A stretch of DNA of 61,002 nt. Origin: JBEHWX01 sp048498995. Its GTDB lineage: Bacteria; Bacteroidota; Ignavibacteria; OLB7. The position numbers and the translations under genes are program-made. The stretch lies in the NCBI GenBank assembly GCA_048498995.1, contig JBEHWX010000026.1, positions 1 through 61,002 on the forward strand, written 5' to 3'. Positions 56,931 through 61,002 of this stretch are shown one piece after another; the first letter of the stretch is position 1; each line of letters begins with the position of its first letter. The notes under the pieces are model-generated. The model made no database searches. It was not told the DNA's origin and was given only the letters and a program-made list of their open reading frames with translations.

Positions 56931-58382
56931 ATGCGCTACGCACGCTCCATCTGCTGGCTTCGTCGCGATCTGCGGCTCTCCGATCACGTCCCGCTTGCCG
57001 AGGCCTGCGCCGATTCCGGCCAGGTCGTGGTCGCCTTCGTGTTCGACGTCACCATCCTCTCACGCCTTGCCGATCGGCGCGACCGACGCGTCACCTTCAT
57101 TCATCGATCGCTGGAGGAGCTGGATCGGGAGCTTCGCGCGCGCGGCAGCCTGCTGGTGGTGCGCCACGGCGATCCCCGCGTCGAGATACCGGCGCTCGCC
57201 GAGGAGCTCGGCGCCGAGGCGGTCTACGCCGGAGAGGATTACGAGCCGGCCGCCAGGGAGCGGGACCACGCCGTGGCCGACCTGCTGCGCCGCGCCGGTC
57301 GTGACTTCCACCCGTGCAAGGATCAGGTGATCTTCGGCGGGACCGAGGTTCTCTCGAGCGCGGGAACGCCCTTCAGGATCTTCACCCCCTACAAGCGCGC
57401 GTGGCTCGCGCGGCTGGCGAGCGCCGATCATCCGGTCTCTCCGGTCGCCGAGCACCGTCCGGAACTCGATAGGCTGGCGCCGGCCGCCGGGCTCGCCGGC
57501 GCGTGCGCCCCCTGGACCATGGAGCGGATCGGCTTCCAGCCGGCCACGCTCTGGCTGGAGCCGGGAGCAGACGGTGCCGCGCGACGGCTCGAGCGCTTCC
57601 TCCCGAAGCTCGACGACTATGCGGACCGGCGGGACTTCCCCGCCGCCGACGGCACCTCCGGGCTCTCCGTGCATCTCCGCTTCGGCACCATCTCGATCCG
57701 TCGTCTCGTGCGCGCGGTGCTGAAGCATCCCTCGGCCGGCGCGCAGAGCTGGCTCGCGGAGCTGGTGTGGCGAGAGTTCTACCAGATGATCCTCGACCGC
57801 TTCCCCCACGTGGTGGAGCGCGCGTTCCTCCCGAAGTACGATCGTATCCTCTGGCCGGGACGCGAGGAGCATTTCGCTGCCTGGCGCGAGGGACGCACCG
57901 GATACCCGATCGTGGACGCGGCGATGCGGCACTTCAACGAGACCGGGTGGATGCACAACCGGCTCAGGATGGTGGCTGCCTCCTTCCTCGTCAAGGATCT
58001 GCTGATCGACTGGAGGCTGGGGGAAGCGTATTTCGCCGACGGACTGCTCGATTACGAGCTGGCGTCGAACAACGGCGGATGGCAATGGTCCGCCTCCACC
58101 GGCTGCGACGCGCAGCCATGGTTCAGGATCTTCAATCCCGTGTCGCAGTCGCGCAAGTTCGACCCGGAAGGGCGGTTCATCCGGAGCGTGCTGCCGGAGC
58201 TCGGGCGGCTTTCGGATCGATCCATCCACTGGCCGGCGGAGGCCACGCCGATCGAGCTGGCCGCGGCCGGCGTCAGGCTCGGCGCCGAGTATCCCGAGCC
58301 GATCGTGGACCACGCGGCGCAACGGGAGAAGGCCCTGAAATTGTTTAAGTTCGACGCATTCGACGATCCGGCCGCCCCGTAG
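56931..58382 (+). CDS. phr: Class I deoxyribodipyrimidine photolyase
   Basis: A 483-residue photolyase/cryptochrome. The N-terminal alpha/beta antenna domain has CWLRRDLRLSDHVPLAEACA; the FAD-binding domain shows GLSVHLRFGTISIRRLVR, LVWREFYQMIL and the hallmark HNRLRMVAASFLVKDLLIDW plus ASNNGGWQWSASTGCDAQPW and FRIFNPVSQSRKFDP. It repairs cyclobutane pyrimidine dimers in light. The conserved Asn/Asp near the FAD (N in SNNGGWQW) is present. It stands alone on the plus strand. Confidence 0.95.
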   Translation: MRYARSICWLRRDLRLSDHVPLAEACADSGQVVVAFVFDVTILSRLADRRDRRVTFIHRSLEELDRELRARGSLLVVRHGDPRVEIPALAEELGAEAVYAGEDYEPAARERDHAVADLLRRAGRDFHPCKDQVIFGGTEVLSSAGTPFRIFTPYKRAWLARLASADHPVSPVAEHRPELDRLAPAAGLAGACAPWTMERIGFQPATLWLEPGADGAARRLERFLPKLDDYADRRDFPAADGTSGLSVHLRFGTISIRRLVRAVLKHPSAGAQSWLAELVWREFYQMILDRFPHVVERAFLPKYDRILWPGREEHFAAWREGRTGYPIVDAAMRHFNETGWMHNRLRMVAASFLVKDLLIDWRLGEAYFADGLLDYELASNNGGWQWSASTGCDAQPWFRIFNPVSQSRKFDPEGRFIRSVLPELGRLSDRSIHWPAEATPIELAAAGVRLGAEYPEPIVDHAAQREKALKLFKFDAFDDPAAP

Positions 58383-58476
58383 CGGCGCCGATCTCCTCGC
58401 GAGGCCTCGCATGCCCTTTCCCCGATGCTCCGGCGTCCGGCCGACGGGAGCCCTTCACAATCGCAAGCTCGAACCG

Positions 58477-58863
58477 ATGAAACGTCACCTCATGGCGGCG
58501 ACAGCCGCGCTGGCCCTCCTCTCCTCCTGCGGTCCCGGAAGCCTGATCGACAGCCGGTCGCCGGATATCCGCGGCTCGATCGAGGCGATCATCCCCGCCT
58601 CCGCGAACAAGGAAGGGGTGGTCGCCGTGGTCAGGATCAACGGCGCGAAGGAGGCCGACACCCAGTACGACAAGGCGGATGTCACACTCACCAGCTCCAC
58701 CACGATCGCGCGCCGGACGCCGGATGGCGACGCTCGCATCGGACTCGATTCGTTGAAGGTCGGGCAGGTGGTGGAGGTCCGTTTTACCGGCCCGGTGGCG
58801 GAGTCGTATCCGGTCAAAAGCAAGGCGGCCTGGATAGCCGTGATCGCGGAGAAGAAGCGGTGA
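58477..58863 (+). CDS. Small lipoprotein, DUF3221-like
   Basis: A 128-residue lipoprotein (MKRHLMAATAALALLSSCGP, lipobox LSSC). The mature part is beta-rich: RGSIEAIIPASANKEGVVAV, LTSSTTIARRTPDGDARIGL, SLKVGQVVEVRFTGPVAESY, a pattern like the DUF3221 (YobA-like) family. Its stop overlaps the next gene (GTGA). Function unknown. Confidence 0.8.
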   Translation: MKRHLMAATAALALLSSCGPGSLIDSRSPDIRGSIEAIIPASANKEGVVAVVRINGAKEADTQYDKADVTLTSSTTIARRTPDGDARIGLDSLKVGQVVEVRFTGPVAESYPVKSKAAWIAVIAEKKR

Positions 58864-59894
58864 TCGATCCTCCCCGTCCGGCCGCGCGAGGCATCGTCGC
58901 CGGGATCGACGGCGGAGGAACGCATACGCGCGCGGCGATCGCCATCGACGGAACGATCCGGGGCATCGGCAACGGTCCGGCATCGAACTATCAGGCGGTG
59001 GGAATCGCGGCGGCCGGCGAGGCCATTGCCCGCGCGCTCGACGAAGCCTGGCGCGACGCGGGGACCGAGCCGCGACGACTCGACGCGATCTTCCTCGGAA
59101 TGGCCGGGGTGATCTCCGAGACCGACCGCGCGATCATCCGCGATGAGGTGCGGCGGCGCATCGCTCCCGGCGCCATCGGCATCGATCACGATCTCCGGAG
59201 CGCGCTCAAGGGAGGAGCGCCGGCCGAGCCCGCGGTGGTGGTGATCGTCGGCACCGGATCGGCCGCCTACGGACGTCGCGACGACATGAGCTGGCGCTCC
59301 GGCGGCTGGGGACATCTGCTCGATGATGTGGGCAGCGGCTACTGGCTGGCGCTTCGGGGACTGGTGGCCGCGACGCGCGCGATCGACGGACGGGGACCGG
59401 CCACCTCCCTCGTCGAGACGCTGCTCTCGACGTTCGGCATTGCCGCCCCGGAGCTGATCCTTCACTACATGCACAACGTGCTTTCGCGGGGAGATATCGC
59501 CGCGGCGGCGCCGCTGGTGCTGGAGGCCGCGGGGAACGGAGACGAAGCGGCCATGGCGATCGCCAGGCAGGGAGCGGAAGAGCTCGGCGTGATGGTGGGC
59601 GCGGTCTGCCGCAAGCTGGAGCTCGCCGGCAGGACGACGCCGGTGGTGGGCACCGGAGGAGTGATCCGGGATGCGCGCTACCGCGCGATGATCGCCGCGG
59701 AGATCGAGCGGCACGCTCCCTCGGCGCGGCTGGTTCCGCCACTGTTCCCTCCCTCGCACGCACCGCTCGTCGGCGCGCTGCTCTGCGCCCTGGAGCTTGC
59801 GGCCGGTGAGGAATATCCTCTCGACATTCCGCATCTTCTGGCCGATACGCGCTTCGCCTGCCTGGTCCCGGAGCGTCCCGATCCGTGGGCGTGA
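58860..59894 (+). CDS. BadF/BadG-type N-acetylglucosamine kinase-like protein
   Basis: A 344-residue protein starting at a GTG that overlaps the previous stop. ASKHA fold: GIVAGIDGGGTHTRAAIAID (phosphate 1), DHDLRSALKGG, VVVIVGTGSAAYGRRD with SGGWGHLLDDVGSGYWL, and PVVGTGGVIRDARY (adenosine motif). This matches the BadF/BadG ATPase family that includes N-acetylglucosamine kinases. It would feed amino sugars into metabolism with the ROK kinase and the isomerase nearby. Confidence 0.88.
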   Translation: MIDPPRPAARGIVAGIDGGGTHTRAAIAIDGTIRGIGNGPASNYQAVGIAAAGEAIARALDEAWRDAGTEPRRLDAIFLGMAGVISETDRAIIRDEVRRRIAPGAIGIDHDLRSALKGGAPAEPAVVVIVGTGSAAYGRRDDMSWRSGGWGHLLDDVGSGYWLALRGLVAATRAIDGRGPATSLVETLLSTFGIAAPELILHYMHNVLSRGDIAAAAPLVLEAAGNGDEAAMAIARQGAEELGVMVGAVCRKLELAGRTTPVVGTGGVIRDARYRAMIAAEIERHAPSARLVPPLFPPSHAPLVGALLCALELAAGEEYPLDIPHLLADTRFACLVPERPDPWA

Positions 59895-59957
59895 CCGCGC
59901 GCCGCGACGGTCCGCATCCATTCTACAATCCGATCATCACTCTTCATTCTCGATCCG

Positions 59958-60620
59958 ATGCTCAATCTTCTCGACCTCCTGATCCGTTTCGATCGCGACC
60001 GCGCGACCATCGAGAATGCGCCCCGCGCCGAGCGGCATCTGAGCGATCTGCGCGGCGTGTTCGCCGATGCGGCCGCATACGATGCGATACTCGCCGAGCA
60101 CGATCCGCTCCTCTACACGGTGCAGACGGTCGAGCCCGCGCATGGTGAAGGGGATCTTCATATCGGACTCGGCACGCTGATGCCGGGGAAGGTGGGTGAC
60201 GAGTATTTCATGACGAAGGGGCATCTGCATTCCTGGCGGCCGGCGGCGGAGATCTACATCGGGCTTGGGGGCGAGGGGGGCATGCTCCTGGAGAGCGAGG
60301 TGGATGGCGAAAGCCGCTGGCTGCCGCTGACGCGGGAGACGGCGATCTATGTTCCCGGCTTCACGGCGCACAGGACCATCAACATCGGCACCGAGCCGCT
60401 CAGCTATCTCGGCATCTATCCGGCGCGCGCCGGACACGATTACGGCACGATCGCGCGTCGGAACTTCGCCATGGTCGTGATGGAGCGCGACGGAGCTCCG
60501 GTGGTCATGCCCCGCGCACGGCGCCGGTCGGTTCTCTCCTCCCTTCACCCCCCTCCCTTCCCACGCCCGGATCGATCATTCGGAACCATGTCCGCCCCGC
60601 ATGAAGCGGCCGCGCGCTGA
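59958..60620 (+). CDS. pgi: Cupin-type glucose-6-phosphate isomerase
   Basis: A 220-residue cupin-type (archaeal class, PF06560-like) glucose-6-phosphate isomerase. Metal ligands lie in DEYFMTKGHLHSWRPAAEIY (H-x-H and E) and in GFTAHRTINIG (His). It interconverts glucose-6-phosphate and fructose-6-phosphate using Fe or Mn. The C-terminal 30 residues (PRARRRSVLSSLHPPPFPRP) look disordered, so the real stop or sequence at the end may be checked. It follows the BadF kinase by 63 bp. Confidence 0.88.
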   Translation: MLNLLDLLIRFDRDRATIENAPRAERHLSDLRGVFADAAAYDAILAEHDPLLYTVQTVEPAHGEGDLHIGLGTLMPGKVGDEYFMTKGHLHSWRPAAEIYIGLGGEGGMLLESEVDGESRWLPLTRETAIYVPGFTAHRTINIGTEPLSYLGIYPARAGHDYGTIARRNFAMVVMERDGAPVVMPRARRRSVLSSLHPPPFPRPDRSFGTMSAPHEAAAR

Positions 60621-60852
60621 CGGCGCGCATGGCCCCTGTGAGCTCCGTTTGTCCTGGGCCGGAACGCGCGCTGAAGACGCGCCCCTACCACCGGAATGCT
60701 CATCCGCGCCTAGCGCGTGATACGCATGTATTCAGCTCGCGCTCTCCACGCCCGCGGGGCGGCCACGGGGGCGGCCCGTACGAATCGCGTGTCGGAATCC
60801 TGCATGATATGCGCGCCTCTCCAGCGTGCGTCACCGATACCCCCACAATCTC
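60621..60852. other. Intergenic sequence with dispersed GC-rich palindromes
   Basis: No gene is seen. It holds palindromes such as gcgcgctgaagacgcgc near 60667-60683, related as reverse complement to the gcacgtctttagcgtgc units in the tandem repeats that follow, plus others (cgcgcctagcgcg). Confidence 0.55.
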
Positions 60853-61002
60853 CTGCTCAACGCTCCGGTAGTCGCACGTCTTTAGCGTGCGCCTTTGACG
60901 CCCCCGCAATCGCCTGCTCAACGCTCCGGTAGCCGCACGTCTTTAGCGTGCGCCGTTGATGCCACCGCAATCGCCTGCTCAACGCTCCGGTAGCCGCACG
61001 TC
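60853..61002. repeat. 61-bp tandem repeats running off the window
   Basis: Units begin at 60853, 60914 and 60975 (ctgctcaacgctccggtag...), period 61 bp, nearly identical, the third cut by the window end. Each contains the hairpin cgcacg-tctttag-cgtgcg. Near-identical whole units exclude CRISPR. They look like extragenic palindromic repeats. Confidence 0.8.

Noticed and set aside
60853..61002. Possible CRISPR array at the right edge
   Set aside because: The whole 61-bp unit is conserved, with no variable spacers, so it is a simple tandem repeat.

Overview
The window holds one apparently complete prophage of about 47.7 kb (42-47796), integrated into the 3' end of a tRNA-Glu(TTC) gene, followed by about 13 kb of host chromosome (48092 to the right edge). 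The host looks like a moderately high-GC member of the Bacteroidota/FCB group. The tRNA-Glu promoter and several phage promoters share the -33 TTG / -7 TAnnTTTG pattern with a 20-21 bp spacer, and one prophage protein ends in a domain that looks like a type IX secretion (T9SS) sorting domain. No genus can be named from sequence alone.

The prophage reads as a temperate siphovirus. At its right end, on the plus strand, lie a two-gene repressor locus (HTH protein plus a separate S24-like protein), a small lipoprotein gene and a tyrosine integrase next to attR. Facing away, on the minus strand, is the early operon (44910 to 37007): small ORFs, RecT/Bet annealase, Gp157-like protein, a MerR/excisionase-type HTH, an O-like initiator carrying ten 11-bp iterons inside its gene, a DnaC-like loader, a degenerate adenine-methylase-fold protein, a zinc-finger protein, a cupin and a VRR-NUC nuclease. 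An AT-richer insert (33128-36179) follows with two secreted proteins, one a beta-propeller with a T9SS-like tail.

The late region starts at a promoter at 32938-32969. A repressor operator lies in its spacer and an intrinsic terminator begins at about +1, an arrangement like the antiterminator-controlled late promoters of lambdoid phages. Late genes run leftward: holin candidate, GH108-type endolysin, unknowns, a 7-deazaguanine DNA-modification cassette (QueD, QueE, FolE, a QueD-like paralogue, a DpdA-type transglycosylase and a ParB-like protein), small and large terminase, portal, two odd tRNA-like elements, protease/scaffold, major capsid, a putative fibre, head-tail connectors, tail tube, tail assembly chaperone with a -1 frameshift extension, tape measure, tail tip and fibre, and a terminator at 2788-2812. 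Between that terminator and attL sits a small accessory cassette (176-2696) with its own palindrome-bearing promoters.

The main candidate for a new system is the modification cassette. FolE, QueD and QueE should make 7-carboxy-7-deazaguanine (CDG), DpdA would exchange it into DNA, and no QueC is present. A zinc-ligand-bearing QueD paralogue that has lost the QueD catalytic residues sits directly upstream of dpdA, and a ParB-like gene overlaps its 3' end. The cassette immediately precedes the terminase genes, so modification may be timed to packaging.

The host part carries lipoproteins, an alpha/beta hydrolase, an HMA-domain lipoprotein, a FtsB/DivIC-like protein, a ROK kinase, an Lgt-like membrane protein translationally coupled to a radical SAM enzyme, two tandem membrane paralogues, a class I photolyase, a BadF-type kinase and a cupin-type glucose-6-phosphate isomerase. 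It ends in 61-bp tandem repeats that run off the window.
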